The notes: generated by a model from the sequence alone, not told the origin. Counted from the stretch's first letter, positions 8,372 through 16,641 are shown. The stretch: 64,000 nucleotides of DNA from Nocardia sp. BMG51109 (GCF_000526215.1 NZ_JAFQ01000004.1:5642001-5706000); one strand, 5' to 3'. Numbers and translations: made by a program.

Positions 8372-9610
8372 TCACCCCGTGGTCGCCGCCGGCTTCCCGA
8401 TTTCCGCGGCGGCGCGTTCGCCGCGTGCCCCGGTCGATCGCGCGGACCACCAGGCGAGAATGCTTGCGGCCAAGGCGAATACGGCCGCCACGGGAAGGAT
8501 GAGGGCCCCGGACGGGGAGGGCCCCGAGAGAATCAGTGCGCCGATCACGCTGGAGGCGAAGTTGCCCAGGTAGGCGGTGGACATGTTGAGCGATGTCACC
8601 AGCGGCGCACCGCCGGCGGGCGCATACGCGATGATGCGATGCTGCTGCGGTCCGATGACCGAGAAACAGACGAAACCACTTACCGCGTGCAGGACGGCCA
8701 CGGGGACGAAACTGTCGCGCACGGTGAGCATGGTCAGGAAAACCACCGCGATGCCGAGGGTGGCGCCGATAACGACGAATCGCGGGTTGTATCGGTCCGC
8801 CGCTCGACCGGCCGTCAGATTTCCGATGGTGGCGGCAATGCCGAAAATCATCAGCAGTAGCGCGAGCCGAGTCTGGTCACCACCGGTCGCGCGCGCGAAG
8901 ACCGCGCTCATATAGGTGAAGGGAAGGAAGATGCCGATGAATGCCAGCAGCGTGACGACCAGGACCCTCAGCACCCGCCCATCGGTCAGCGGCACCAGAC
9001 GTTCTCGCAGCGTGATCCCCTGATCGAGCCTGGTGGCCGGTAGCAGGACGGCGAGGGCGACCGCGACGACACCGGCGATGGCGGTGATGAACCAGATCGC
9101 CGCCTGCCAGCCCCACGCCTTCCCGATGACCGTGCCCAACGGGGCACCCAGGACCAGCGACAACGTCGATCCGGCGGTGACCATGGCGATGGCGCGCCCC
9201 CGGTACCGGTCACCGGCCAGGTACGCGGCCGTGGCCACCGCACTCGCGGCGAACAACGCCGCCCCGGCGCCCGCCAATATTCGCGACGCGAGCACGAGTC
9301 CGTAGTCGCCGGCCACCGCGGTGACGGCGTTTCCCAGGCCGAGGAGAACGAGCCCGGTCACGAGAACTCGCCGCCTCGGCCACCGTCCGGTCACCGTGGC
9401 CAGAACCGGCGACAACAGCGCGTAGACGAGGGCGAAGGTGCTCACCAGCTGACCGGATGCGGCGCTGCTGACATGCAATGTCGTGCCGATTTCGGGCAGC
9501 AGTCCCACGATGACGTAGCCATCGGTCCCCACCGCGAAGGCGCCCAGCGTCAGGATTGCGGTCCGTGCCCGCCACCCCTGCTCGGAGGGCGTGTTTTCGT
9601 TGTCGCTCAC
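8372..9610 (-). CDS. MFS drug-efflux-type transporter (DHA1/AraJ-like)
   Basis: A 412-residue membrane protein starting at GTG, with AGGAA six bases upstream. It has the features of the DHA1 branch: FAVGTDGYVIVGLLPEIG in helix 1, LVYALLSPVLATVTGRWPRRR (loop 2-3 motif) and the helix 4-5 region RILAGAGAALFAASAVATAA. These resemble chloramphenicol-type and arabinose-efflux permeases, which export small hydrophobic or amphipathic compounds with proton antiport. It lies about 190 bases downstream of the methyltransferase gene, and that gap holds a near-perfect palindrome, so it may have its own regulated promoter. It is the likely exporter of, or resistance determinant for, the product of the carrier-protein operon. 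Confidence 0.85.
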   Translation of the reverse strand: MSDNENTPSEQGWRARTAILTLGAFAVGTDGYVIVGLLPEIGTTLHVSSAASGQLVSTFALVYALLSPVLATVTGRWPRRRVLVTGLVLLGLGNAVTAVAGDYGLVLASRILAGAGAALFAASAVATAAYLAGDRYRGRAIAMVTAGSTLSLVLGAPLGTVIGKAWGWQAAIWFITAIAGVVAVALAVLLPATRLDQGITLRERLVPLTDGRVLRVLVVTLLAFIGIFLPFTYMSAVFARATGGDQTRLALLLMIFGIAATIGNLTAGRAADRYNPRFVVIGATLGIAVVFLTMLTVRDSFVPVAVLHAVSGFVCFSVIGPQQHRIIAYAPAGGAPLVTSLNMSTAYLGNFASSVIGALILSGPSPSGALILPVAAVFALAASILAWWSARSTGARGERAAAEIGKPAATTG

Positions 9611-9781
9611 ACCAGATTCCTGTCGGTTGTCACACTGTTCATCCGCTGCGGGCCGCGGCGGGACCGGGTGGCGCCGGTCGCCCGATCCCGCCGGCTCCCC
9701 GTCGAGCAGCGCCACGGTGCGGGGTCGAGCGGCGCCACGGCGCGGGCCGACCGTCGCCCGTGGCGCAATGCCCTCAGATGG

Positions 9782-9793
9782 TAACGATCGTTA
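9782..9793. promoter_or_regulatory. Palindrome TAACGATCGTTA, candidate operator upstream of the MFS gene
   Basis: A perfect 12-base palindrome, near-symmetrical over 16 bases. It lies between the stop of the methyltransferase gene and the start of the MFS gene, within an AT-richer patch. This is a usual size for a TetR-type or similar dimeric repressor site. Which regulator binds is unknown. Confidence 0.45.
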
Positions 9794-9802
9794 TCGTCTT
9801 GG

Positions 9803-10675
9803 TCAATCGCTGTCGGGCTCCGCTGTGATCAGCCAATTGCGGGCGACGCCAGGCACATTCGGCGGTTGCACCTCGTACGGCCAGCGCCCTTCGCCCGCGC
9901 CGGCCTGCCCCGGCTCCTTCACTTCCCGCACGGTCCAGCCGTTGCCGGCGAGGAAGCCCGCCGGTTCGTCGGTGCCGAACAGCCACGGAATGCCGTCCTT
10001 GCGCAGCGCCGCCAGAAACAGCTGTGTCGCCGGATTGACCAGCAGGGAGCGGCTGAGGATGTCCACCGCCAGCCGGCTGCCCGGTGCCGAGGCGGACCGC
10101 AGCGTCCGCAGCAAGGTCGACGACTGCTCCTCGGTGAGGAAGAACAGCAGCGCCTCGGGAATCCACAACGTCGGCCGGCCCGGATCGAAGCCGGCGGTGG
10201 TGAGCGCGGGCAGCCAGTCGGTCGCCAGGTCGGCACCGACCTCCTGCCGCCGCACCGTCGGTTGGGCGCCGAGCCGTTCGAGCCGGCGGCGCTTCTCGGT
10301 CAGCAGGTCGGCGTGATCGACCTCGTAGACCGTGACGTCGTCGGGGAGCGGGGTCAGCCGGAACGCCCGGGTGTCCATGCCCGCCGCGATCAACACGACC
10401 TGCCGGATGTCGGTGTCGGCCAGGGCTTCCCGGATGGCGTCGTCGAGGTATCGGGTGCGGATGGCGACGAATTCTCGCAATCCGCCGCCGCCGTACTTGT
10501 CCAGCAGTTCGAAGCCCTTGGGGGCGGCCAGTTCTCGTGCGTAGGGGTCTTCGAACAGCCGCTCGCCCTCGCGTTCGGTCTCGAGCGCCCGTGCGGCGGC
10601 GGTCCACTGCGAGGTGTAGGACACCTCGCGCAGCGCGGCGGTGGAAGCGGTTGTCGCGTCCGGTGTTCGGGTCAT
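9803..10675 (-). CDS. SAM-dependent methyltransferase (TIGR00027 / leucine carboxyl methyltransferase-like family)
   Basis: A 290-residue protein of the methyltransferase family expanded in mycobacteria and nocardiae. Its hallmarks are an N-terminal LFEDPYAREL motif, REFVAIRTRYLDDAI, the SAM-binding VVLIAAGMDTRAFRL, VYEVDHADLLTEKRRRL, and the later TLWIPEALLFFLTEEQ. Related proteins include leucine carboxyl methyltransferases, which methylate carboxylates, but no native substrate is known for most. The ATG has an AAGGAA motif about eight bases upstream. It begins 19 bases after the carrier-protein gene, so it is very probably part of that operon and could O-methylate the product, for example at a carboxylate. 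That role is inference. Confidence 0.85.
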   Translation of the reverse strand: MTRTPDATTASTAALREVSYTSQWTAAARALETEREGERLFEDPYARELAAPKGFELLDKYGGGGLREFVAIRTRYLDDAIREALADTDIRQVVLIAAGMDTRAFRLTPLPDDVTVYEVDHADLLTEKRRRLERLGAQPTVRRQEVGADLATDWLPALTTAGFDPGRPTLWIPEALLFFLTEEQSSTLLRTLRSASAPGSRLAVDILSRSLLVNPATQLFLAALRKDGIPWLFGTDEPAGFLAGNGWTVREVKEPGQAGAGEGRWPYEVQPPNVPGVARNWLITAEPDSD

Positions 10676-10694
10676 CTGATCGGTTCCTTCCTGG

Positions 10695-10961
10695 TCACCG
10701 CGGCCGGACGGCCGGGTCGTCGGGGCCGAAGAACTTCCGCTCGATCGCCGCCAGGCTCCGGAAGTCGTCGACGTCGATCTCCTCCACGTCGATGGACGCA
10801 CCACTGGCCTGCTCGATGACGAAGACGAACTCGACGAATCGCAGCGAATCGATCAGCCGGTTCTCGATCAGGTCGGTGGTGTGCTCGACGGTCTCGACGC
10901 CGGGATTCTTCTCGAGAATCCATGCCCGGACGTCATCGATGCTGCCCACGGTCGTGCTCAT
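10695..10961 (-). CDS. Stand-alone acyl/aminoacyl carrier protein
   Basis: An 88-residue protein with a phosphopantetheine site NRLIDSLRFVEF; Ser39 is the attachment residue. The surrounding sequence (LEKNPGVETVEHTTDLIENRL, EEIDVDDFRSLAAI) is that of the small carrier proteins that pair with aaRS-like amino acid:[carrier protein] ligases, rather than that of fatty-acid ACP. The ATG is preceded by a strong GAGGAGGAAA. It overlaps the upstream phosphopantetheinyl transferase gene by 29 bases. With the ligase and the diiron oxygenase in the same operon, I infer that it holds an activated amino acid as a thioester while other enzymes act on it. Confidence 0.85.
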   Translation of the reverse strand: MSTTVGSIDDVRAWILEKNPGVETVEHTTDLIENRLIDSLRFVEFVFVIEQASGASIDVEEIDVDDFRSLAAIERKFFGPDDPAVRPR

Positions 10962-11349
10962 TGCTGTTTCCTCCTCGGGGTCGGGTTGTTTCGGCGGCGG
11001 TCGCGCCGATCGCGACGGCCACGGCGTATCCGTCGTCGTGGGTGATGCTGATGTCGATGTCGCGCAGTATCGGGGGGTCGCGGGTGGTGAGTACCGGCCA
11101 TCCGCCCGCTCCCCGCAGCACCTCGATGGCCAGCCAGGGCACCGGTTTGCCCTGGGTCCGAAGCAGTTTGAAGTAGGCCTCCTTGGCCGCGAGCCGACCG
11201 GCGATGCCCGCGACGTCCCAGCCGGAGGCCGTGCCGGACACCTCGATCTCGGCCGCCGTGAGATACCGTGACAGCAGGCTCGAGTCGTCCGAAAGTAGTT
11301 GCCGCACACGGGAGAACGGGACGATGTCCACTCCCACCCGGACACTCAC
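10933..11349 (-). CDS. AcpS-type 4'-phosphopantetheinyl transferase
   Basis: A 138-residue protein with the AcpS signatures: VGVDIVPFSRV at the N-terminus (the metal-binding Asp) and GRLAAKEAYFKLL (the Lys-Glu-Ala motif), then ISITHDDGYAVAVAI near the end. It transfers 4'-phosphopantetheine from CoA to a carrier-protein serine. It is somewhat longer than typical AcpS because of a disordered Thr/Arg/Gly-rich tail that overlaps the next gene. The GTG start shares GTGA with the stop of the upstream ligase gene. Embedded between the ligase and the carrier protein, it probably activates that carrier specifically; it could also serve the distant PKS. Confidence 0.85.
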   Translation of the reverse strand: MSVRVGVDIVPFSRVRQLLSDDSSLLSRYLTAAEIEVSGTASGWDVAGIAGRLAAKEAYFKLLRTQGKPVPWLAIEVLRGAGGWPVLTTRDPPILRDIDISITHDDGYAVAVAIGATAAETTRPRGGNSNEHDRGQHR

Positions 11350-12200
11350 GGTGCGCCGCCCGATCCGGCGCCGGTCACGTCGCGCAGGCGTGCCAGCGCC
11401 GCGGCCGGATCCCCGCCCGACTCCTCGACCAGCACCGACACCCATCGTTCCAGGCCGAAGGCGACGCAACTGGTGAAGACGTGCTCACCCGTCGCCGCGT
11501 CGGTGATCTCGCAGCGCTCGCCGAAGAAGTTCCGGTGCATGTTCACCGAGGAGATGGCCAGCCCGCTGCGGTGCTGGAATTCGTGTTTGACCGGACTCAG
11601 CTTCTGCAGCAGTGCGCGCGAGCCGTCCTGCTGGAAGAACGGATCCGAGGCCGCGACGACGGTGAGGTCGATGGACAGGTCGGCGGCGAACCGGACGATG
11701 CGTTCGGTGAAGGCGGTGAGCAGCCGGCCGGCGTGCTCCCGCGATCCCAGTGCCACGATTTCCCGCATCTGGAAGCTGACCAGCCGCCGTAGCCCCTCGA
11801 ACTTCTGCTCGTTGCGAAAGCATCGGTTGACCAGCGTCACCGTCGTCTCCGGCGATACCGCTCGCCCGGCGAAGTACAGGTACGCGCCGAAACACGTTGC
11901 CGTGGAGAGCCCGAACCGCGCCGTGCCCAGCCGGCCGGCCTCGAACGCGCGGTTGCCGTCGGCCGGAACCGACTCGGCGACAAGCGGACTGGCGACCAGC
12001 GCCAGGTGCGGGAAATTCTGGTACACGTCGAACCGGTCCAGGTCGGCCACGTCGTACAGCGGTGGCGGAAGCAGTTCGGCCGCACCGATATCGGTCGCCC
12101 ACCCGGTGAAGACGGCGTCCAGCGTCCGCAACAGCTGCGTGTGCACCGGGTCGAGGATCTGGATCGCCGATCCCGAACCGATGGCCGGCGACGCGGTCAT
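11346..12200 (-). CDS. Class II aminoacyl-tRNA synthetase-like amino acid:[carrier protein] ligase
   Basis: A 284-residue catalytic domain related to seryl-tRNA synthetase, without a tRNA-binding arm. It has a class II motif-2-like segment, NRCFRNEQKFEGLRRLVSF followed by QMREIVALGS, and a C-terminal motif-3-like CVAFGLERWVSVL. Cys103 (in TATCFGAYLYF) and the Cys of FTSCVAFGLERW fall where this atypical group binds zinc. The known members activate a small amino acid with ATP and load it onto a dedicated carrier protein instead of tRNA. The gene order here (ligase, AcpS, carrier) supports that role strongly. Both ends are coupled: ATGA with the oxygenase gene upstream and GTGA with the transferase downstream. 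The amino acid used cannot be read from sequence with confidence. Confidence 0.85.
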   Translation of the reverse strand: MTASPAIGSGSAIQILDPVHTQLLRTLDAVFTGWATDIGAAELLPPPLYDVADLDRFDVYQNFPHLALVASPLVAESVPADGNRAFEAGRLGTARFGLSTATCFGAYLYFAGRAVSPETTVTLVNRCFRNEQKFEGLRRLVSFQMREIVALGSREHAGRLLTAFTERIVRFAADLSIDLTVVAASDPFFQQDGSRALLQKLSPVKHEFQHRSGLAISSVNMHRNFFGERCEITDAATGEHVFTSCVAFGLERWVSVLVEESGGDPAAALARLRDVTGAGSGGAP

Positions 12201-13111
12201 CGCGCCTCCTGCCGCCCGGCCGGTTCCTCGGCGAGCACCCGGCCCGCCAAGATACCGGTCTTCTCGAGAAAGCTTCGCGGCTTACGGAAGATCCGGTGCC
12301 GGAAATCGCTGTTCTCGTGGGCGCGCAGCAGCCGGTTGCGCACCTGCAGCGGGTCGGTGAGACCGGCATCGGCATAGACCCGCGGATTGAACAGCGACTC
12401 GAAACTGTAGCGGATATACCGTTCGAGGTAATGGTCGACGAAGGCGAGATCGTCCGTCGTCGCGGTACGCCGCAGATCCCGGTACAGCAGCGAGACCAGC
12501 TCCCGCCCGAAGGCGATGTGCCGGGTTTCGTCCTGGTGGTGAATGCGATTGACCAGGCGGATCGTCTCGTGCAGCGAATCGTCGCGCTCCATCGTGGAAT
12601 TGAAATAGTCCACCAATTCCTCGAATATCAGGATGCGGGCGAACACCAGCAGCGTCTCGACCTCGTCCGACCGCGGCACGCTCGCCCCGCCGCGCGGCGC
12701 GGTGTAGATCTTGCCGCCGTACCGCAGGCAGAACTCGGCGAAGAACCACATGTGCTCGTTCTCCTCGCCGATGAAGTGGTGGAAGAACTCCGAGGCCGAC
12801 TCGTAGCCCCGGGTGTGGATGCGCCGGGTCACCTCGACGAGCAGCTCCCGGATGCCGTGCACATTCAGGCTGTAGAAATTGATGCTCTCGTAGCGTGACA
12901 CCGCACGCTGTTGCTGTTCGGATAATTCATCCGCCAGGTCGGTGCCGGCGAATGTGGTCAGATGCGGACTCATCCACCACATGTCCGCGGGGAGCGTGTC
13001 GGGCCAGCGGAACATCTGATACGGGTTGTAGTAGTCGTCGACCGATTTCTCGCTCAGTCGATCGATGATCGTTCGGAATCTCTCGTTGTCCGCTATTACC
13101 GAGGACAGCAT
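12197..13111 (-). CDS. AurF-type diiron oxygenase (p-aminobenzoate N-oxygenase family)
   Basis: A 304-residue helical protein whose metal ligands match the AurF pattern. They are Glu75 (YESINFYSLN), Glu117 and His120 (GEENEH), Glu164 or Glu165 (FEELVDYF), and His191, Glu195 and His198 (HHQDETRH). AurF and CmlI use this centre with oxygen to convert amines to hydroxylamine, nitroso and nitro groups; other relatives hydroxylate carbon. The ATG has a perfect AGGAGG seven bases upstream, the best ribosome binding site seen in this operon, and an alternative GTG farther upstream lacks one. It is the first gene, divergent from a TetR gene, and overlaps the ligase gene as ATGA. I infer oxidation of an aminoacyl group on the carrier protein. 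Confidence 0.85.
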   Translation of the reverse strand: MLSSVIADNERFRTIIDRLSEKSVDDYYNPYQMFRWPDTLPADMWWMSPHLTTFAGTDLADELSEQQQRAVSRYESINFYSLNVHGIRELLVEVTRRIHTRGYESASEFFHHFIGEENEHMWFFAEFCLRYGGKIYTAPRGGASVPRSDEVETLLVFARILIFEELVDYFNSTMERDDSLHETIRLVNRIHHQDETRHIAFGRELVSLLYRDLRRTATTDDLAFVDHYLERYIRYSFESLFNPRVYADAGLTDPLQVRNRLLRAHENSDFRHRIFRKPRSFLEKTGILAGRVLAEEPAGRQEAR

Positions 13112-13234
13112 TCGGCAACCTCCTGAAAGTCCTGAAGTCTCGGATACGACGTCGATCACGTTGCGGCGGAAGCACAAAGCCATGGAAGCCCCCCTACCGA
13201 CCCTCCCGGTCATTGTCGGCCACCTCAGTGTGGC

Positions 13235-13248
13235 AGACCGATCGATCT
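13235..13248. promoter_or_regulatory. Inverted repeat AGACCGATCGATCT, candidate operator of the divergent TetR
   Basis: A near-perfect palindrome (one mismatched pair) in the 237-base space between the AurF-type oxygenase gene and the divergent TetR gene. The same layout AGA-N8-TCT occurs upstream of the paralogous TetR at 18423, which supports it as a binding site for this TetR subgroup. Confidence 0.55.
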
Positions 13249-13348
13249 GTCCTAACCGTTCAAATTAGGATGAATGGTACTGTGGCACAACCGGTTTCCG
13301 GACAATCCGGACGGACCGTTCTATACGCTCATCTGCCATGATGTGGGT

Positions 13349-13939
13349 ATGACACCGCCGAGCTCGCCATCGCCGTCCGAACGTCTGCTGGCTACCGCGG
13401 CCCTGCTGTTCGCGGCGGAGGGTATCCGGGCCGTCGGTATCGATCGGCTGATCAGCGAGGCCGGCGTGGCCCGCGCCAGCCTGTATCAGGCCTTCGGCTC
13501 GAAGGATCAGCTGATCACGGAGTACCTGCGGCGCCAGCACGACATCGACCGGCGCGCCTGGCAGGCGGCCGCGCGCGACGCCGGTGCGAATCCGGTGGAC
13601 CAGGTGCTGGCACTGTTCGACTGTGCGGCCAAGGCCGCCAAGCGACGCCGCTACGCCGGATGCCTGTATCTCAATGCGGCAGCGGAGTTTCCCGATCGCA
13701 CCCATCCGGTGCACGGGGCCGTCGGGGAGCATCGCCGGTGGGTGCGCGAGGAGGTCGGCCGGCTGCTCGCCGCCGCCGGCCTCGCCGGTGCGTCCGATAT
13801 CGCCAAGTCGGTACAGCTGCTCTACGACGGCGGCCTGACCGGTTCCAAGCTGGACCGTTCCGTAGCGCCGATCCACCGCGCCGAGTCCATGGCCCGCACG
13901 CTCATCGACGCGGCCACCCGGCCGGACCCCGCAACATGA
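13349..13939 (+). CDS. TetR/AcrR-family transcriptional regulator (divergent from the AurF operon)
   Basis: A 196-residue regulator starting at the internal ATG (MTPPSSPSPSERLLATAALLF). Longer upstream starts would add 25 residues unlike the family. The DNA-binding helices are GIRAVGIDRLISEAGVARASLYQAFGSKDQLI. The effector half has the motif RYAGCLYLNAAAEFPD, shared almost exactly with the TetR at 18423, so the two are paralogues. It is transcribed away from the diiron oxygenase operon and has a palindrome in the shared promoter region. It likely represses the operon and itself. Confidence 0.85.
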   Translation: MTPPSSPSPSERLLATAALLFAAEGIRAVGIDRLISEAGVARASLYQAFGSKDQLITEYLRRQHDIDRRAWQAAARDAGANPVDQVLALFDCAAKAAKRRRYAGCLYLNAAAEFPDRTHPVHGAVGEHRRWVREEVGRLLAAAGLAGASDIAKSVQLLYDGGLTGSKLDRSVAPIHRAESMARTLIDAATRPDPAT

Positions 13940-13973
13940 CGGCTTTCACCGCGACATAACGGCTTTCACCGCG
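13939..13973. repeat. Two direct copies of ACGGCTTTCACCGCG, 20 bases apart
   Basis: Two identical 15-base copies directly follow the TetR stop codon and fill most of the space before the convergent permease gene. Function unknown; it may be a recent tandem duplication. Confidence 0.7.
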
Positions 13974-13985
13974 GCACAGAAGGAC

Positions 13986-14771
13986 TCACGGGGTACGCGG
14001 GGTCAGCGCCCAGCGGGTCAGAGTGTCGAGGAGATAGCCGAGCGCCCCGATCACCAGGATCACCGCCATCACCTGGTCGTAGGCGAGCTGATCGCGGGAG
14101 TTGAGGATCTGGTAGCCCAGACCCGAGGTGACCCCGAGCATTTCGGCCGGAACCAGCACCACCCAGCCGATGCCGAGCGCGAGCCGCAGGCCGGTCAGCA
14201 GGTGCGGGCGCACGGCCGGGACGGTCACGGTCACGAACAGCTCGCGGCGGGTGGCGCCGAGCGAGCGGGCGACCAGCCGGTGGCCGGGATCGATGCCGCG
14301 CACGCCCTGCGCGGTGTTGAGCACGATCGGCCACACCGCGGCGGCGGCGACGAGAAAGTACACCGGGCGGTCCCCGATGCCGAACAGCCCGATCGCGACC
14401 GGCGCCCACGACAGCGGCGAGACCATGCGCAGGAACTGGAAGACCGGACGGGTGGCGCGGTCGGCCCGGTCCGACGAGCCGACCGCGATGCCGACGACCG
14501 CACCGGCCACGCCGGCGATCAGTAATCCCGTCAGCAGACGGCCGACGCTGGTGACGATGTCGTCCATCAGGACGCCCCGCGCGGCGAGGTCGCCGATGGC
14601 CGGGACGGCGTGTTGCGGTGCGAACCGCGACACCATGCTTCCGTCGGCCGCCGGCACGGTCGTGCCCAGCCACCACAGCCCGACCGCCACGGCCGCCCCG
14701 CCCAGCGGGAGGCCGAATCGCCACGGGGATGTCGTCGGTGTGTTCGTCACGTGCGGATCTGTGTTCGTCAC
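13986..14771 (-). CDS. ABC transporter permease (nitrate/sulfonate/taurine type)
   Basis: A 261-residue inner-membrane permease. The cytoplasmic coupling region reads GHRLVARSLGATRRELFVTVTVP, followed by LGIGWVVLVPAEMLG, as in the SsuC/TauC/NrtB class (EAA loop). Hydrophobic helices cover the N-terminus, positions 70-100 and the C-terminus. The GTG start overlaps the stop of the binding-protein gene as GTGA; a second GTG seven codons later is possible. It forms the membrane channel of an importer with the ATPase and binding protein encoded just upstream. Confidence 0.85.
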   Translation of the reverse strand: MTNTDPHVTNTPTTSPWRFGLPLGGAAVAVGLWWLGTTVPAADGSMVSRFAPQHAVPAIGDLAARGVLMDDIVTSVGRLLTGLLIAGVAGAVVGIAVGSSDRADRATRPVFQFLRMVSPLSWAPVAIGLFGIGDRPVYFLVAAAAVWPIVLNTAQGVRGIDPGHRLVARSLGATRRELFVTVTVPAVRPHLLTGLRLALGIGWVVLVPAEMLGVTSGLGYQILNSRDQLAYDQVMAVILVIGALGYLLDTLTRWALTPRTP

Positions 14772-15928
14772 GGTCGGATCTCTTCGATGCGGGTGAGGGA
14801 CGGGGGGAGTCCGAATACGGCGGGACCGCCGAGATCGGTGAGGGAATGCCGGACGAATCGGTCGTCGACGAGTTCTCGGTGCGCGGTGCGCCCGCCGATG
14901 CCGTCCAGGAAGCCGCGGTCGCCGTCGACCACGGTGTCGCGCATGGCGTCCACGAGGCTGTCGGTGAAGCTCGGGAACGGGTACGGGGCGAATCCGATGC
15001 GCTGGCCCTGCCAGCCGGGGTGCGCCGCGGTCGCGGTCGGCTCCGGATAGGTGAGGGCCCGGGTGATCGCCGGAAGTGGTTGCGGCAGATAGCGACTGCG
15101 CGACAGCAGGCCGGCCGCCGCCCGCCGGTCGCCCGAGATGCCGCGCTGCGCGGCGACCAGCCCGTCGGTGAGGGCCTGCACCCGATCGGGTGCGGTGCGC
15201 ACGAGCTCGCCGCGGACCACCACCACGCAGCAGGCGTGGTCGCGCCAGGCGTCGCCGACGAACCGCAGGATCCGCCCGGCGTGCTCGGCCTCGGCGGCGG
15301 CGTTGAACGGGTCCGCGACCACATAGGCGCCGATGGTCCCGGTGTGCAGGGCCGGCAGCATATCCGCCGGGCTGAGCACGACCAGCCGGACCGTTCCGGC
15401 ACGGGCCGACGGGTCCTCGCGCACGACCGGCCGCAGCCCCGCGGCGCGCAGCATCCGCTGCACCATCACGTTGTGGATCGACCACCAGAACGGGATCGCC
15501 AGCGAGCGCCCGGCCAGCTGCCCGAGCTCGCGCACATCCGGTGCGACGGTGACCGCGGAGCCGTTGGTGTGATTCCACCCCAGCACGGTGATGTCCGCGC
15601 CGAGCGCATACCGCAGCTGCACCGCGAACGGCATCAGCAGGTGCACCACATCCACCGCCCCCGTCAGGAACGCCTGCGCCAGCGACTCCCAGCCGCGGAA
15701 CAACACCGGACGTTCGGTCGCGAGCCCGGCGCGGGCGAAATACCCCTGTTCGTGGCCGACCAGCAGCGGCGCGGCATCGGTGATCGGCAGGTACCCGATG
15801 CGCAGCGAGCCGCCGCCGCGGCCACCGGTACCGCCCGGTGCGAGATCGGCGATGCCCGCGATGCCGCCGGCGACGCCCACTCCCAGCCCGGCGCGCAGCG
15901 CGGCGCGCCGGGTCCACCCGGCCGTCAC
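14768..15928 (-). CDS. ABC transporter substrate-binding protein (NMT1/SsuA-like), Tat-type signal
   Basis: A 386-residue exported protein starting at GTG, overlapping the ATPase stop as GTGA. The N-terminus WTRRAALRAGLGVGVAGG has twin arginines followed by a hydrophobic stretch, suggesting Tat export. The mature part begins LRIGYLPITDAAPLLVGHEQGYF and continues VLFRGWESLAQAFLTGAVDVVHL, typical of nitrate/sulfonate/thiamine-precursor binding proteins. A CCVVVVRGEL segment is less usual. The ligand is unknown; organosulfur compounds or another small anion fit the class. Confidence 0.85.
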   Translation of the reverse strand: MTAGWTRRAALRAGLGVGVAGGIAGIADLAPGGTGGRGGGSLRIGYLPITDAAPLLVGHEQGYFARAGLATERPVLFRGWESLAQAFLTGAVDVVHLLMPFAVQLRYALGADITVLGWNHTNGSAVTVAPDVRELGQLAGRSLAIPFWWSIHNVMVQRMLRAAGLRPVVREDPSARAGTVRLVVLSPADMLPALHTGTIGAYVVADPFNAAAEAEHAGRILRFVGDAWRDHACCVVVVRGELVRTAPDRVQALTDGLVAAQRGISGDRRAAAGLLSRSRYLPQPLPAITRALTYPEPTATAAHPGWQGQRIGFAPYPFPSFTDSLVDAMRDTVVDGDRGFLDGIGGRTAHRELVDDRFVRHSLTDLGGPAVFGLPPSLTRIEEIRP

Positions 15929-16641
15929 CCGGCCGCGCCCAGTTGCGAACGGTATTCGGCCAGAAGCGTTTCCCGCAGCGGATGCTCGCCGTCTCCGTCG
16001 TGCGCGGTCACCTCGATCGACCGGATCGATCCCGAGCCGTCGAGCACCGCGACGGTATCGGCCAGGTAGAGCGCCTCGTCCACGTCGTGGGTGATCAGGA
16101 CCATCGACACGGACAGCCGGTCCAGGCTGTCGCGCAGCCGGCGCCGCAGGTCCGTCCGGGTGGCCGGGTCCAGGGCGCTGAACGGTTCGTCCAGCAGCAG
16201 CACGCGGGGCCGGACCGCGAGCGCCCGCGCGATCGCCACGCGCTGGGCTTGCCCGCCGGAGAGCCGGTCCGGCCGCATATCGGCGAGGTCGGCGAGGCCG
16301 AGCAGGGCCAGCAGCCCGGCGATGCCCGCCGGATCGAAGCGCTCGCGGTTCGCGCGGTAGCGGCCGCCCAGCTCGATGTTCTCGCGGACGGTCAGCCACG
16401 GCAGCAGCAGCGGCCGCTGGAATACGGTGGCCCTGGTCGCGTCGGGATCGGTCACCAGAGCGCCGCCGTCCGGCGGCTCCAGGCCCGCCAGGATGCGCAG
16501 CAACGTCGACTTTCCCGCACCGGTGGGGCCGAGAATCGCCAGCCGCCCGCCGAATTCGAGCTCGAGATCGACACCGGTCAGGACGGGCCGGCCGGCATAG
16601 GACTTGTGCCCGCCGCTCAGCCGGAGCGCGACAGTTCCCAC
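15925..16641 (-). CDS. ABC transporter ATP-binding protein
   Basis: A 238-residue ATPase with Walker A GPTGAGKST, Q-loop region FQRPLLLPWLTVRENI, signature LSGGQAQRVAIARAL, Walker B VLLLDEPFSALD and the switch histidine in LITHD. It belongs to the SsuB/TauB/NrtD branch. It starts at a GTG inside the last codons of the upstream acyl-CoA-dehydrogenase-like gene (25-base overlap), and its stop is coupled to the binding-protein gene. Confidence 0.9.
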   Translation of the reverse strand: MGTVALRLSGGHKSYAGRPVLTGVDLELEFGGRLAILGPTGAGKSTLLRILAGLEPPDGGALVTDPDATRATVFQRPLLLPWLTVRENIELGGRYRANRERFDPAGIAGLLALLGLADLADMRPDRLSGGQAQRVAIARALAVRPRVLLLDEPFSALDPATRTDLRRRLRDSLDRLSVSMVLITHDVDEALYLADTVAVLDGSGSIRSIEVTAHDGDGEHPLRETLLAEYRSQLGAAG

